In this document: piece by piece, positions 1 to 8,626 of the stretch
Position numbering within the stretch: the stretch's first letter is position 1
Layout of the letters: every line of letters begins with the position of its first letter
DNA from: Clostridia bacterium
GTDB taxonomy: Bacteria; Bacillota; Clostridia; Oscillospirales; Acutalibacteraceae
DNA length: 64,000 nt
Direction of reading: 5' to 3'
Assembly (NCBI GenBank): GCA_017428525.1
Contig: JAFRQQ010000030.1
Span: 55,090 to 119,089, forward strand
Notes under the pieces: model-generated
Seen by the model: the letters and a program-made list of their open reading frames with translations, nothing else
Told to the model about the DNA's origin: nothing
Databases searched by the model: none
Position numbers and translations under genes: made by a program

Positions 1-789
1 ACAGAAGCGATCTGCAGCGCCGTGCTGGGCCGCTCTTACTATCTGCGCGACCTGACAAGCATTTACACCGGCCTGTGCATCGCTTTGATGCTGCCGGCGG
101 GCGTGCCGTTTTATGTGCCCGCGCTGGCGGCGGCGTTTGCCGTCGCGGCGGTGAAGATGCCGCTCGGCGGCAGCGGCGCGCCGATCATGCCTGCGGCGGC
201 CGGCTTTGCCTTCGTTGCAGTCTGCTTCCGCACGGAGGTCTTCACCTATGCGCTGCGGGCGGAGCAGAAGCTGCTCGGCGCGCAGTCGCTCGGCGCGCTG
301 CTGGGCGGCGGCAACGCCATGCGGCTGAACGCGGCGAATCTGCTGGATGTGCTCGGCGGCAACGTCGCCGGCCCGATGGGGACCGGCTGCGGTCTGCTGA
401 TGCTTGCCTGCGGCGTCTATCTGCTGATGCGGCGCCCGCGTGCGCTGCTGGCAACGGCGGGCTTCCTCGGCGCCTGCATGCTCTGGGCGGCGATCCTGCC
501 GCGCAGCAACGGCGGCGTGCTGACCAATATCGTGCTCGAGCTTTGCTCCGGTTCGCTGCTGTTCGCGTCCATTTTCCTTGTGACGGATCACGCCACGCTG
601 CCCGCCGCGCGGGTGCATCGCGTGATTTACGGCGTGCTCTGCGGCGTGCTCTGCATGGCGATGCGCCGCAGCGGCGTGTTTGAGGAGCCGGTCTGCTTTG
701 CGATCGTGCTCGGCAACGCCCTGCGCCCCGTGCTGGAATCGATCCTGCCCGGCGGCGAGCGGACGCAGAGAAAGGAGGCGCGCGCATGA
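1..789 (+). CDS. rnfD: RnfD/NqrB-like membrane subunit (divergent, 5' partial)
   Basis: The frame is open from base 1, so the gene begins before the window; 262 residues are visible. It is hydrophobic with about seven membrane segments. The stretch LGGSGAPIMPAAAGFAF matches the RnfD LGG-x-G-N-x-F-N-P-A region, GPMGTGCGLLML the GSxGETS region, and the C-terminal GSLLFASIFLVTDHATLP plus FAIVLGNALRPVLE the conserved RnfD end. In the Rnf complex RnfD is a membrane subunit with covalently bound FMN; the S/T-G-A-T flavinylation motif is not visible here, and the GETS region is degraded. The gene runs into rnfE with an ATGA overlap. Family assignment is firm at the fold level; a redox role is doubtful. 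Confidence 0.75.
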   Translation, partial: TEAICSAVLGRSYYLRDLTSIYTGLCIALMLPAGVPFYVPALAAAFAVAAVKMPLGGSGAPIMPAAAGFAFVAVCFRTEVFTYALRAEQKLLGAQSLGALLGGGNAMRLNAANLLDVLGGNVAGPMGTGCGLLMLACGVYLLMRRPRALLATAGFLGACMLWAAILPRSNGGVLTNIVLELCSGSLLFASIFLVTDHATLPAARVHRVIYGVLCGVLCMAMRRSGVFEEPVCFAIVLGNALRPVLESILPGGERTQRKEARA

Positions 790-1559
790 AAGAGCAAACA
801 CCGGGCTTCCGCGTTTCATTTCTGAAAAGCGCGGTGCTCTCCAATCCCGTGCTCGTGCAGATGGTCGGGCTGTGCCCGGCGGTGGCGGCCACGACCAATG
901 TGCGCAGCGCCGTGCTGATTTCGGCGGCGCTCTGCCTGGATCTGATCGTGACCTGCGTGCTGGCCAGCGCGCTGATGAAGCGGATTCCCCGCGCGGTGCG
1001 CGTGGCGCTGTATCTGGGCATCGGCCTTGCGCTGATCTGCCCCCTGCTTTATTTTATTGAAACCTATACGCTGATGAACCTTGGCCTGAGCACAAAAGTC
1101 TATCTCCCGCTGCTCGCGGTCAATGCCGTGACTGCGCTGCACTGCGAAAAGGTCGCGGTCAAAAACCCGGTCCGCACGGCCTTTTCGGACGCCGCGGCCG
1201 TCGGTCTCGGGGCGTCGCTCGTCTTTCTGATCATCGGCACGCTGCGCGAGGTGCTCGGCAGCGGCGCCTTTGCCGGCATCGATCTCGATCTGCCGATCTC
1301 CCTCAAGGGGCTGAGCCTGCCGTTCGGCTGCTTCATTCTGCTCGGTTTCCTTGCCGCGGCGCTGCAGGCGTTCTCACCCTATCTGCGTCAGGCGCAGACG
1401 CGGGAACCGGACGCGGCGCAGCCGCAGCCGGCGCAGGCGGATGTGCAGGATGACCTCTGGAGCGACATTCTGGAGGCCGAAGCGGTGAGCAATGAACGGC
1501 TCGCGGCGCTGGATGAATTCACCGAGCGCCTGATCGGCGGAGAGGAGGATGCGCAATGA
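786..1559 (+). CDS. rnfE: RnfE/NqrD-like membrane subunit (divergent)
   Basis: 257 residues, about six membrane segments. The N-terminal NPVLVQMVGLCPAVAATTN is a clear RnfE/NqrD signature, and KNPVRTAFSDAAAVGLG followed by GTLREVLGSGAFAG matches the second half of the family. In known complexes RnfA and RnfE share a [2Fe-2S] cluster through two cysteines each. Here the first cysteine (GLCPA) is kept, but the second-half motif VNCIILG is replaced by VNAVTAL. The last 55 residues are a charged Gln/Ala/Glu-rich tail not typical of the family. It overlaps both neighbours by ATGA, so D-E-A are co-translated. No rnfG lies between D and E, where Rnf operons usually have it. Confidence 0.78.
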   Translation: MKEQTPGFRVSFLKSAVLSNPVLVQMVGLCPAVAATTNVRSAVLISAALCLDLIVTCVLASALMKRIPRAVRVALYLGIGLALICPLLYFIETYTLMNLGLSTKVYLPLLAVNAVTALHCEKVAVKNPVRTAFSDAAAVGLGASLVFLIIGTLREVLGSGAFAGIDLDLPISLKGLSLPFGCFILLGFLAAALQAFSPYLRQAQTREPDAAQPQPAQADVQDDLWSDILEAEAVSNERLAALDEFTERLIGGEEDAQ

Positions 1560-2149
1560 AAATGATCTCCACGCTGCTGATCACCGTGCTGTATACGGTC
1601 TTTGTGCAGAATCTTGTCATGAGCGCGGGCCTCGGCATGAGCGAGGCGATCCGCCTGGCGGCAAAGCCCGAAAAATTCCGCTCGCTGGCCGTGATGATCA
1701 CGGCGTTTTCGGTCATCACCGGCACGATCTGCGGCGGACTGAGCCGCATTCCCGCCATCGCGACGCTGCCCTTCGCCGGGCGCGCGGCGGTCTACGGCGG
1801 CGTGCTCGCGGCAGTCTATCTGCTCGCGGCGCTGCTGCTGGCGCTGCTCAAGCCGCAGGATCGCCGTCTGCGCGGCACGCTGGGCATCGCGGCGCTGAAT
1901 ACGCTGGTCTATGCCGTGCCGTTCCTCAATGAAATCGCGGCTTACAGCTTTGCCGAAAGCCTGTTTTCCGGGCTTGCGGCCGGCGCGGCGTTCGTGCTTG
2001 CCGCGGCCGTGATCGGGCAGGGCGCAAAGCTGCTGGCAAACAACAGCAATATTCCCCCGATCTTCCGGGGCTCTCCCGCGCTGTTCCTGTATGTCGGGCT
2101 GATTTCACTCGGCTTTCTGGGCTTTACCGGGACGTCTCTTTTCCAATAA
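1556..2149 (+). CDS. rnfA: RnfA/NqrE-like membrane subunit (divergent)
   Basis: 197 residues (family about 190-200), six predicted membrane segments. The C-terminal IPPIFRGSPALFLYVGL then SLGFLGFTG corresponds to the RnfA ending PxxFRGxPIxLITAGLMxLAFMGF. The N-terminal half LLITVLYTVFVQNLVMSAGLG aligns with the RnfA start, but the cysteine of FLGICPF is replaced (LGMSEA), and the later TNCAVLG motif is also lost (LNTLVYA). Both RnfA ligands for the shared iron-sulfur cluster therefore seem absent. The start overlaps the rnfE stop. No rnfB ferredoxin gene follows; the next gene encodes a small single-span protein. Confidence 0.75.
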   Translation: MKMISTLLITVLYTVFVQNLVMSAGLGMSEAIRLAAKPEKFRSLAVMITAFSVITGTICGGLSRIPAIATLPFAGRAAVYGGVLAAVYLLAALLLALLKPQDRRLRGTLGIAALNTLVYAVPFLNEIAAYSFAESLFSGLAAGAAFVLAAAVIGQGAKLLANNSNIPPIFRGSPALFLYVGLISLGFLGFTGTSLFQ

Positions 2150-2170
2150 TTCTTTCTCAAGGAGGCCGCC

Positions 2171-2446
2171 ATGGCGAAAACTCCCAAGCCCGAACGGGCG
2201 CTCAAGCCCTCGCAGCGCGAGGCGATCACAGGGTTCTCCGCCCGCTTCGGCACAGAGCCCACATATGAGGAACGCGCCCGCAAAAAGCGCCTGATCACGG
2301 CGATCCTGATCGCGATAGGCGTCGTGCTGCTGATCGCCGTCGGCTTTTTTGTGACGGACGTGCTGCTGCGCATCACGGAGCAGCCGATCGACGACGAGGC
2401 GGAAGCGCTGCTGCTGCCCGTTCACAGTTTCCTGCAAAGGATTTGA
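2171..2446 (+). CDS. small single-span membrane protein, unknown
   Basis: 91 residues with a good AAGGAGG site just before ATG. A basic, Lys/Arg/Pro-rich cytoplasmic N-terminus (residues 1-45) is followed by one membrane helix at about residues 47-68 (ITAILIAIGVVLLIAVGFFV) and a short acidic outer tail. It starts 21 bases after the rnfA stop and ends 4 bases before the GH13 gene, so it belongs to the same transcription unit. I do not recognise a family; it could be an accessory subunit of the Rnf-like module, but only position supports this. Confidence 0.6.
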   Translation: MAKTPKPERALKPSQREAITGFSARFGTEPTYEERARKKRLITAILIAIGVVLLIAVGFFVTDVLLRITEQPIDDEAEALLLPVHSFLQRI

Positions 2447-2450
2447 CAAC

Positions 2451-4322
2451 ATGGAATTTATCCCGTTCAATTCACGGTATACGTATCATAAATCCCCGTT
2501 CGGCGCCGTGCCGGCCGGGCAGACGGTCACCTTTCGCATCGTTCTGCCCCGCGCCTTCGGCTGCACGGGCGCAAGCCTGATCGTCAGCGCGGAAAGCGGA
2601 CACACTGAGATGGCGGCCATGCGCTGGGAACGCATGGAGGGCACGGCGGAGGAATGGTGGACCGTTCAGTTCACCCCGCGCACGCCCGGCCTTTACTGGT
2701 ATCATTTCGCGCTCGCGCAGCGGGACGGCGGCAGCCTGATCACGCGCTTTGCCTGCGGCATCGGCGAGATCTCCGGCGCGGGCACCAGCTTCCAGCTGAC
2801 CGTCTATGATCCCGCGTTTCAGACGCCGGATTGGTTCAAAGGCGGCGTGCTGTATCAGATTTTCCCCGACCGCTTCTGCGCCTCCGGCGCGCCGAAAACC
2901 GGCGTGCCTGCCGGGCGCGTGCTGCGCCGGGACTGGGGCGGTCAGCCGCTCTGGGAGCCGGACGACGACGGAAAGATCCACCGCTATGATTTCTTCGGCG
3001 GCGATCTGCGCGGCATTGCGGAAAAGCTGCCCTATCTGCAGTCCCTGGGCGTGACGGCGATTTATCTCAACCCGATCTTCGAAGCGGAATCCAACCATCG
3101 CTATGATACGGGGGATTACGAAAAGATCGACCCGCTGCTGGGCGACAAAGAGGACTTCGAGGCGCTCTGCGCGGCGGCGGAAAAAGCGGGCATCGGCATC
3201 CTGCTCGACGGCGTATTCAGCCACACGGGCGCGAACAGCAAATATTTCAACAAGGACGGGCGCTACTCCACGGTCGGCGCCTATCAGGGGAAGGACTCCC
3301 CGTATTTCGACTGGTACCGGTTTATCGACTATCCCGAGGAATACGACTGCTGGTGGGGCGTGGATATCCTGCCGGAGATCGACGAGGAAAACGCGGACTA
3401 TATCGCCTATATGGCGGGCAAAAACGGCATTCTGCGGCGCTGGCTGCGCGCAGGCGCGCGGGGCTGGCGGCTGGATGTGGCCGACGAGCTGCCCGATCGC
3501 TTCCTCGACGCGCTGCGCACGGCGGTCAAGACGGAACAGCCGGACGCGCTGATCATCGGCGAGGTCTGGGAGGACGCGTCCAACAAAATCAGCTACGGGC
3601 AGCGGCGGCGCTATCTCGGCGGCGCGCAGCTCGACACGGTGATGAATTATCCGTTTGCGGCGCGGCTGATCGACTTTGCGGTCACCGGCATTGCGGAAGG
3701 CTTTCACGACGCGATCCAGGAGATCTGCGAGAATTATCCGAAGCCGGCGGTGGACTGCCTGATGAATCATATCGGCACGCACGACACCTGCCGCATTCTC
3801 AACCGGCTGGCTACCCATGACAGTTACGAATCCACCGAGCGCGACCGTTACGCCGGCGGGCTCGACGCCGCGGAACGCGCGGAAGGCGTGCAGCTGCTGA
3901 AAATGACGGCGGCCGTGCAGTTCACGCTCCCCGGCGTGCCGAGCATTTATTACGGCGACGAGGCCGGGCTGGACGGCGGCGAGGATCCCTTCAACCGCGG
4001 CTGCTATCCGTGGGGGCGGGAGGATCCGGAGCTGCTGGCGTGGTACCGCGCGCTCGGCGCGCTGCGCAGAGCGCACCCGGTCTATATCGACGGCGATTAC
4101 GTGCCGGTTTCCGACGCGCTGGGCTGCATTGCCTTTGAGCGCCGCGGGCGGGGCGAGCGGCTGCTGACCGTCGCCAACCGCAACGAGCACGCGATCGTCT
4201 ACTGGCTGCCGGATTACGGCTACACCGCGCTGCTCGGCGGCGAGGTGCGCGGGCGCGAGCTCTATCTGAAAGCGAAAAGCGCGGCGGTGCTTGCGTTTCA
4301 GGCGCCGCAGGAACAAAACTAA
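2451..4322 (+). CDS. GH13 alpha-amylase family glycosidase (neopullulanase/cyclomaltodextrinase-like)
   Basis: 623 residues, no signal peptide, so an intracellular alpha-glucan hydrolase is expected. An N-terminal beta-sandwich (about 1-120) precedes the (beta/alpha)8 barrel starting near WFKGGVLYQIFPDRF. The four GH13 regions are present: DGVFSHTG (I), GWRLDVADE with the nucleophile Asp (II), IIGEVWED with the acid/base Glu (III) and IGTHDTCR with the transition-state Asp (IV). A C-terminal beta domain follows. The architecture matches clostridial GH13 enzymes acting on maltodextrins or pullulan oligosaccharides; exact specificity cannot be read. Starts 4 bases after the preceding small gene. 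Confidence 0.92.
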   Translation: MEFIPFNSRYTYHKSPFGAVPAGQTVTFRIVLPRAFGCTGASLIVSAESGHTEMAAMRWERMEGTAEEWWTVQFTPRTPGLYWYHFALAQRDGGSLITRFACGIGEISGAGTSFQLTVYDPAFQTPDWFKGGVLYQIFPDRFCASGAPKTGVPAGRVLRRDWGGQPLWEPDDDGKIHRYDFFGGDLRGIAEKLPYLQSLGVTAIYLNPIFEAESNHRYDTGDYEKIDPLLGDKEDFEALCAAAEKAGIGILLDGVFSHTGANSKYFNKDGRYSTVGAYQGKDSPYFDWYRFIDYPEEYDCWWGVDILPEIDEENADYIAYMAGKNGILRRWLRAGARGWRLDVADELPDRFLDALRTAVKTEQPDALIIGEVWEDASNKISYGQRRRYLGGAQLDTVMNYPFAARLIDFAVTGIAEGFHDAIQEICENYPKPAVDCLMNHIGTHDTCRILNRLATHDSYESTERDRYAGGLDAAERAEGVQLLKMTAAVQFTLPGVPSIYYGDEAGLDGGEDPFNRGCYPWGREDPELLAWYRALGALRRAHPVYIDGDYVPVSDALGCIAFERRGRGERLLTVANRNEHAIVYWLPDYGYTALLGGEVRGRELYLKAKSAAVLAFQAPQEQN

Positions 4323-4349
4323 CAATTAAGAAAAGCAGAGGGCGGCATC

Positions 4350-5237
4350 ATGGCGATGATTCCCCAAAAGAAAAGAGAATTTCAGACCGCGCGCGGCGCG
4401 CAGCGGGCGGCAAGGCGCAAATTCGCGCTGGTGTTTTCCGTGGCGGCCGTGCTGCTGCTGGTCGGCTCCGTGCTTGTGATCCTGCAGCGCAACGGGTTTG
4501 ATTTCCGTTCGGCGGTCGGCGGCGAAGAACAGACCGAAACGCAGACGGCCGCAGAGGTGACGGAGGGGACGGTGCCCGCGGGCAAAAAGACCTTCCTGCT
4601 CTGGTGCGCGGAGAAGGATTCGGGCCGGCTGCAGGCGCTCTGGCTGGTGCGCTGCGAAATGCCCGCCCGCCGGCTGACCGCGCTTGCGCTCGCGCCGGAA
4701 ACGCCCGTCGCCATGGGCGGCAAGGGGAGCACGCTGGACGATACCTTCGTTTCCGGCGGCGCCCGGGCGCTGCGGGATGCGGTGCAGGCCATGCTCGGCA
4801 CGCCGATCGACCGTTACGTCGGCGCGTATGAAACCGGCCTGATCAATATGGTCAATTATATGGGCGGGCTGACCGTGGACGTCCCGGCGCAGATCAACTA
4901 CCGCAGCGACACGCTCACGCTGGTGCTGGTCAAGGGTCAGCAGACGCTCAAGGGCGATTCGCTCTATAAATACTTTCAGTATCTTTCCCGCAACGGTGCC
5001 GAAGGGCGCGCGCAGCTGACGCAGGCGATGCTGGATATCTGCGAAGGCGTCTTCCGCGCGCAGAATACCGAGAAGCGCAGCCGCATCTTTTCCAAAATGA
5101 TGGGCACGCTGCAGACGGACCTGAGCATCGTCGATTATTCCTCCGATGAACGGGCGATCGTGCTGCTCACGCAGGAGGGCTTCGTGCAACGCGTGGCCGC
5201 GCCGGATCTGCAGGCGTTTCAGGAGAAGCGTTCATGA
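4350..5237 (+). CDS. LytR-CpsA-Psr (LCP)-like membrane-anchored protein, catalytic residues degenerate
   Basis: 295 residues: basic N-terminus, one membrane helix (about 26-46), then an extracytoplasmic domain. The block PIDRYVGAYETGLINMVNYM with GGLTVDVPAQINY and KGQQTLKGDSLYKY follows the LCP pattern (IDxYVxVNFxGFxxLVDxLGGV, then LxGxQxLNGxxALxYxR). LCP enzymes ligate undecaprenyl-linked glycopolymers to peptidoglycan. The usual SIPRDT motif is replaced by ALAPETP, and the YxRxRxxDxDxxR stretch is eroded, so key arginines seem missing. It overlaps the next gene by ATGA. Either a substrate-binding relic of LCP or a distant family; enzymatic activity is uncertain. Confidence 0.6.
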   Translation: MAMIPQKKREFQTARGAQRAARRKFALVFSVAAVLLLVGSVLVILQRNGFDFRSAVGGEEQTETQTAAEVTEGTVPAGKKTFLLWCAEKDSGRLQALWLVRCEMPARRLTALALAPETPVAMGGKGSTLDDTFVSGGARALRDAVQAMLGTPIDRYVGAYETGLINMVNYMGGLTVDVPAQINYRSDTLTLVLVKGQQTLKGDSLYKYFQYLSRNGAEGRAQLTQAMLDICEGVFRAQNTEKRSRIFSKMMGTLQTDLSIVDYSSDERAIVLLTQEGFVQRVAAPDLQAFQEKRS

Positions 5238-6427
5238 CGAAGAGAAGAAAAAAACGCGGCCGGATCGTTCTCCTGCTGCTGGTGATCCTGCTGGCGGTCT
5301 ACGCCGCCTCGGTCACGGGGCTGCTGACGGGGGAATACCTGACGGAATCGCCCGCGCGGCTCTCGAAAATCCCGGCGGAGGAGCTCACGGACATCGGCAG
5401 CCCTTATAAATTCTATTATCGAAAGCTCGAAACCGTGGAGCAGCATGTCTACAACCGGATCCTGAAGGACGTGTACGACATGCCGGAGGAGATCCGTGTG
5501 CCCGCCATCGACGGCACGCAGCTCGATCACGTCTTCTCCGCGCTGCTTTACGATAATCCCGATCTGTTTTTTGTCGGGCGGAAATGCACGCTGATCTCCC
5601 GCCCGATCGGCACCTACTGCGCGATCAGATATATCATCGAGCCGTCGGAATACGAGGCGCAGAAGCAGGCGCTGGACGCGGTGAAAACCAAGGTGATCGC
5701 CGCGCTGAGCGCGCCGGACGATCCGTGGCAGACGGAGCTGGAGATCCACGATTATGTGGTCCGGCACTGCAGCTATGAGATCGAGGACGGCGACCTGACC
5801 TATTCCTCGGCCTACGGCGCGCTGATCAACGGCGTCGCGGCCTGCGAGGGCTATTCCAAGGCGGCAAAGCTGTTGCTGGACGCTGCCGGGATCGAAAACG
5901 GTCTGGTCAGCGGGCAGGCGAAAAACAGCGACGGCCGCACCGGCGCGCACATGTGGAACGCGGTCAACGTCAACGGCGATTTTTATCATCTGGACTGCAC
6001 CTGGGACGATCCCGTCGGCCCGGACGGCAAAGAGGTGCGCCTCTACGCGTATTTCAACCTGAACGACGAGGCCATCGGCGCGACGCACAGCGAATTCTCC
6101 TATGATTTCGGCTGTACGCAGATGAAGGAAAACTATTATATCAAGACAGGCGCCTATTTCGAAAGCTACGGCAGGGAAGACGAAGCGCGGCTTGCAACGC
6201 TGATCGCCGGCGTGCTCGCGCGCGGCGAGGATCGGATTCAGCTGCGGTTTGCAAACGCGAACGCCTATCAGACGGCCGCAAGGCAGCTTGCGAAGGAGCA
6301 GCGCATCTATGCGGTGCTGGAGGCGGCGTGCGAGCAGGCGGGGGAGTCGTTTTCCCCGAAGTCCCTGCTGTATTATAAAGATGACGAGCTGCGGATGCTC
6401 ACATTCCAGCTGCGATCGGAGGAATGA
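5234..6427 (+). CDS. transglutaminase-like cysteine protease-fold protein
   Basis: 397 residues with an N-terminal membrane anchor (about residues 10-30) and a transglutaminase-core domain around residues 160-270. The triad is visible: Cys in [12 protein letters not shown], His in GAHMWNAV, Asp in [11 protein letters not shown]. Such anchored domains in Firmicutes act outside the membrane, probably as proteases or cross-linkers of cell-envelope proteins. The C-terminal ~100 residues are not recognised. It overlaps the LCP-like gene by 4 bases and folE by 4 bases, so the cell-envelope pair and the folate genes share one operon. Confidence 0.82.
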   Translation: MTKRRKKRGRIVLLLLVILLAVYAASVTGLLTGEYLTESPARLSKIPAEELTDIGSPYKFYYRKLETVEQHVYNRILKDVYDMPEEIRVPAIDGTQLDHVFSALLYDNPDLFFVGRKCTLISRPIGTYCAIRYIIEPSEYEAQKQALDAVKTKVIAALSAPDDPWQTELEIHDYVVRHCSYEIEDGDLTYSSAYGALINGVAACEGYSKAAKLLLDAAGIENGLVSGQAKNSDGRTGAHMWNAVNVNGDFYHLDCTWDDPVGPDGKEVRLYAYFNLNDEAIGATHSEFSYDFGCTQMKENYYIKTGAYFESYGREDEARLATLIAGVLARGEDRIQLRFANANAYQTAARQLAKEQRIYAVLEAACEQAGESFSPKSLLYYKDDELRMLTFQLRSEE

Positions 6428-6996
6428 GGATGGACCGAAACCGAATCGAAAACGCCGTGCGCGAGATCCTGCTTGCGATCGGCGAAAACCCCGACCGTCC
6501 CGGTCTGGAGGAAACGCCGGCCCGCGTGGCGCGGATGTATGAGGAAATCTTTGCCGGTCTGGAGGACGACCCGACCCGGCATCTGAAGTTTTTTGACGAA
6601 CAGGGCAATGAGGAAATGGTAGTCGTGCGGGATATCCCGCTGTATTCGATGTGCGAGCACCATCTGATCCCGTTCATGGGCAAGGCGCATATCGCCTATA
6701 TCCCGCAGAACGGCAAGGTGATCGGGCTCTCCAAGCTCGCGCGGATCGTGGATTGCTATGCCAAGCGTCCGCAGCTGCAGGAGCGCCTGACCGCACAGAT
6801 CGCCGATTTCCTTTATGAACAGCTGGCGCCGCAGGGCGTGGCGGTGGTCGTGGAAGCGGAGCATCTCTGCATGACCATGCGCGGCGCGCGGGCGTCCGGC
6901 GCGCAGACCCGCACCTCGGCCCTGCGCGGCACCATGCGCAGCGACGCGCGCACCCGCGCGGAGGCGCTGGATCTGCTGACGGGAGGGAACGGATGA
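6424..6996 (+). CDS. folE: GTP cyclohydrolase I
   Basis: 190 residues, standard length. It converts GTP to 7,8-dihydroneopterin triphosphate, the first step of tetrahydrofolate synthesis. Family hallmarks: [17 protein letters not shown], the zinc-ligand region [20 protein letters not shown], and the second zinc cysteine in [11 protein letters not shown], followed by TSALRG. The start chosen overlaps the upstream stop (ATGA); a second ATG two codons later is equally possible. It overlaps folP by ATGA, giving coupled translation of the pathway enzymes. Confidence 0.97.
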   Translation: MRMDRNRIENAVREILLAIGENPDRPGLEETPARVARMYEEIFAGLEDDPTRHLKFFDEQGNEEMVVVRDIPLYSMCEHHLIPFMGKAHIAYIPQNGKVIGLSKLARIVDCYAKRPQLQERLTAQIADFLYEQLAPQGVAVVVEAEHLCMTMRGARASGAQTRTSALRGTMRSDARTRAEALDLLTGGNG

Positions 6997-7820
6997 TGCT
7001 CTGTGCGCGTGATTTCCGTTTCCCGCTCGGGAAACGCACCTATGTGATGGGTGTTCTGAATTATACGGCCGATTCCTTTTCGGACGGCGGATTATACAAC
7101 ACGCCGGAGGCAGCCGCGGCCTATGCGCAGGCCATGCAGGCCGCCGGCGCGGATATCATCGATCTCGGCGCGCAGTCCACGCGGCCGGACGCCGAGCTGC
7201 TCACCTGCACGCAGGAGCTCGAGCGGCTGGAGCCGGCGCTGGCAGCCCTGCGCGGCAATGTCAGCGTCCCGCTGTCGGTGGATACCTTCTACCCCGCCTG
7301 CGCCAAAGCGGCGCTGGAAAGCGGCGTCGCGATCATCAACGACATCAGCGGCGAATTCAACGGAGAAATGGCGGCGCTGGCCAAGGATTACGGCGCGGCC
7401 TACATCGTGACGCACAATCCCTGCGGCGCGGGGATGGAGGCGACCTACCCGGACGGCGTCGTCAACGCCGTGCGGCAGTTTTTCCTCGATGCGCTCAATC
7501 TGGCCGCGGAATGCGGGCTGCCGCGCACGCAGCTTTGCCTGGATATCGGGCTGGGCTTCGGCAAAAGCTATGAGGATCAGCTGACTCTCCTGCGGGAGCT
7601 GGAATGGCTGAAATTCAGCGGGGTCGCGCTGGTGGCGGCCGCTTCGCGCAAACGCTTCATCGGCGCGGCCAGCGGCGAAAAAAACCCGCAGAAGCGGGAT
7701 CCCGGCACTGTCGCCGCCCATACGGCCGCGATCGCCGGCGGCGCGGACATCATCCGCGCGCACAATGTCGCCGCCGCCGTGCAGGGCGCCCGCATGGCAG
7801 ACGCGATCTACAGGAGTTAG
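6993..7820 (+). CDS. folP: dihydropteroate synthase
   Basis: 275 residues, TIM barrel. It condenses 6-hydroxymethyl-dihydropterin pyrophosphate with p-aminobenzoate. Motifs: [16 protein letters not shown] (loop 1), [13 protein letters not shown] (loop 2), [35 protein letters not shown] and the C-terminal RAHNV. The order is that of a complete enzyme with no insertion. The following 200 bases hold repeat DNA, so folB and folK are separated from it by a probable insertion. Confidence 0.96.
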   Translation: MMLCARDFRFPLGKRTYVMGVLNYTADSFSDGGLYNTPEAAAAYAQAMQAAGADIIDLGAQSTRPDAELLTCTQELERLEPALAALRGNVSVPLSVDTFYPACAKAALESGVAIINDISGEFNGEMAALAKDYGAAYIVTHNPCGAGMEATYPDGVVNAVRQFFLDALNLAAECGLPRTQLCLDIGLGFGKSYEDQLTLLRELEWLKFSGVALVAAASRKRFIGAASGEKNPQKRDPGTVAAHTAAIAGGADIIRAHNVAAAVQGARMADAIYRS

Positions 7821-7926
7821 AAATTAGGAATGAACTGTTCCTCGTAGGGAATGCTGCCCGCGGCATTCCGCGCGGCGGTACGCCGCGAAGCATCTCAAAC
7901 AAGACCAATGGCGACGCACAACACGG

Positions 7927-8025
7927 CCTTCCCCTCGAGGGGAAGGCGATTCGAGGGCTGCCGGCGGCGTTTGAGAAGGCTTCTCCTTGAGGAGAAGCTG
8001 TCGCCGCAGGCGACTGATGAGGTGG
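7927..8025. repeat. 99-bp hairpin repeat, copy 1
   Basis: Begins with a perfect 20-bp palindrome (ccttcccctc/gaggggaagg), then an 8-bp stem gcttctcc/ggagaagc with a 4-base loop, then tcgcc-gca-ggcga. It ends in gatgaggtggg, which also provides the ribosome binding site of the DUF559 gene starting at 8030. About 94% identical by eye to the copy at 8409-8507. Confidence 0.85.
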
Positions 8026-8029
8026 GATC

Positions 8030-8398
8030 ATGAACAAAACCAACAATCCCCGCTTGACGCCTTATGCGCAAAAACTGCGGCGGGAAATGACAAAGGAAGA
8101 ACGCCGTCTTTGGTATGAGTTTCTGAAAGATTTGCCGGTCACGGTCAACCGACAGAAAGTGCTTGGCCGTTACATTGCAGATTTTTATTGTGCAGCTGCA
8201 AAGCTGATTATCGAAGTTGACGGGACACAGCATTTTGAAGACGCCGGTTTGGCAGCAGATCAAGTTAGAGACGCTTATTTTTCCGAATTGGGTCTGCAGG
8301 TGCTGCGATATCCGAATAACGAGGTCAACGAGAATTTTGAGGGCGTTTGTGAAGATATATTGCTGCATCTGAGAGATCACCTCATCCGACCTCGCTGA
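8030..8398 (+). CDS. DUF559 endonuclease-like protein
   Basis: 122 residues. The pattern ARKLRREMTKEERRLWYE-like N-terminus, IADFYCAAAKLIIEVDG followed by DAYFSELGLQVLRYPNNEV is the DUF559 fold, related to very-short-patch-repair (Vsr) nucleases; D/E residues in the IxxxDG strand are the likely metal ligands. Its Shine-Dalgarno (GAGGTGGG) lies in the upstream repeat and its last codons (HLIRPR) in repeat-like DNA, tying the gene to the repeats. GC content is clearly lower than in the fol genes, which suggests transfer. Cellular role unknown for the family. Confidence 0.88.
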   Translation: MNKTNNPRLTPYAQKLRREMTKEERRLWYEFLKDLPVTVNRQKVLGRYIADFYCAAAKLIIEVDGTQHFEDAGLAADQVRDAYFSELGLQVLRYPNNEVNENFEGVCEDILLHLRDHLIRPR

Positions 8399-8408
8399 CG
8401 CTCGGCCA

Positions 8409-8507
8409 CCTTCCCCTCGAGGGGAAGGCGATTCGAGGGCTGCCGGCGGTGCGTGAGAAGGCTTCTCCTTGAGGAGAAGCTGTCACCGCAGGCGACGGAT
8501 GAGGCGG
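8409..8507. repeat. 99-bp hairpin repeat, copy 2
   Basis: Same orientation and same three hairpins as the copy at 7927-8025, shifted by 482 bases. It begins 10 bases after the DUF559 stop. The segment 8376-8392 before it (cacctcatccgac) is complementary to the gatgagg end of the repeats, so inverted matches also bracket the gene. Confidence 0.85.
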
Positions 8508-8626
8508 AGCCGCGCCGCAACACAGGCCAATGGCGACGCAGGGGATGGCCTTTGCAGAAGAAACCATCTATTCAGTTCAGAATTGCGTAAATGATCTCAT
8601 TTTTTTGAAAAAGGCAGGGATGACAT

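Larger units (their letters stand above)
7905..8540. mobile_element. DUF559 cassette flanked by direct repeats, inserted in the fol operon
   Basis: A 14-bp exact direct repeat (ccaatggcgacgca) bounds the segment at 7905-7918 and 8527-8540. Just inside lie two ~99-bp near-identical repeats, 7927-8025 and 8409-8507, and between them the DUF559 gene. Each 99-bp copy holds three hairpins. The arrangement splits folP from folB in an otherwise tight operon. The sequence therefore looks like a gene cassette mobilised with its repeats; the transposase is not in the cassette. The mobile character is inferred. Confidence 0.55.

Noticed and set aside
2472..4325. Long open frame on the minus strand opposite the GH13 gene
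   Set aside because: High GC gives long antisense frames; the product is Arg/His/Ala-rich with no family pattern, while the plus frame has all GH13 motifs. The same holds for minus frames at 9476-11146, 11783-13666, 49105-50700 and 56823-59117.
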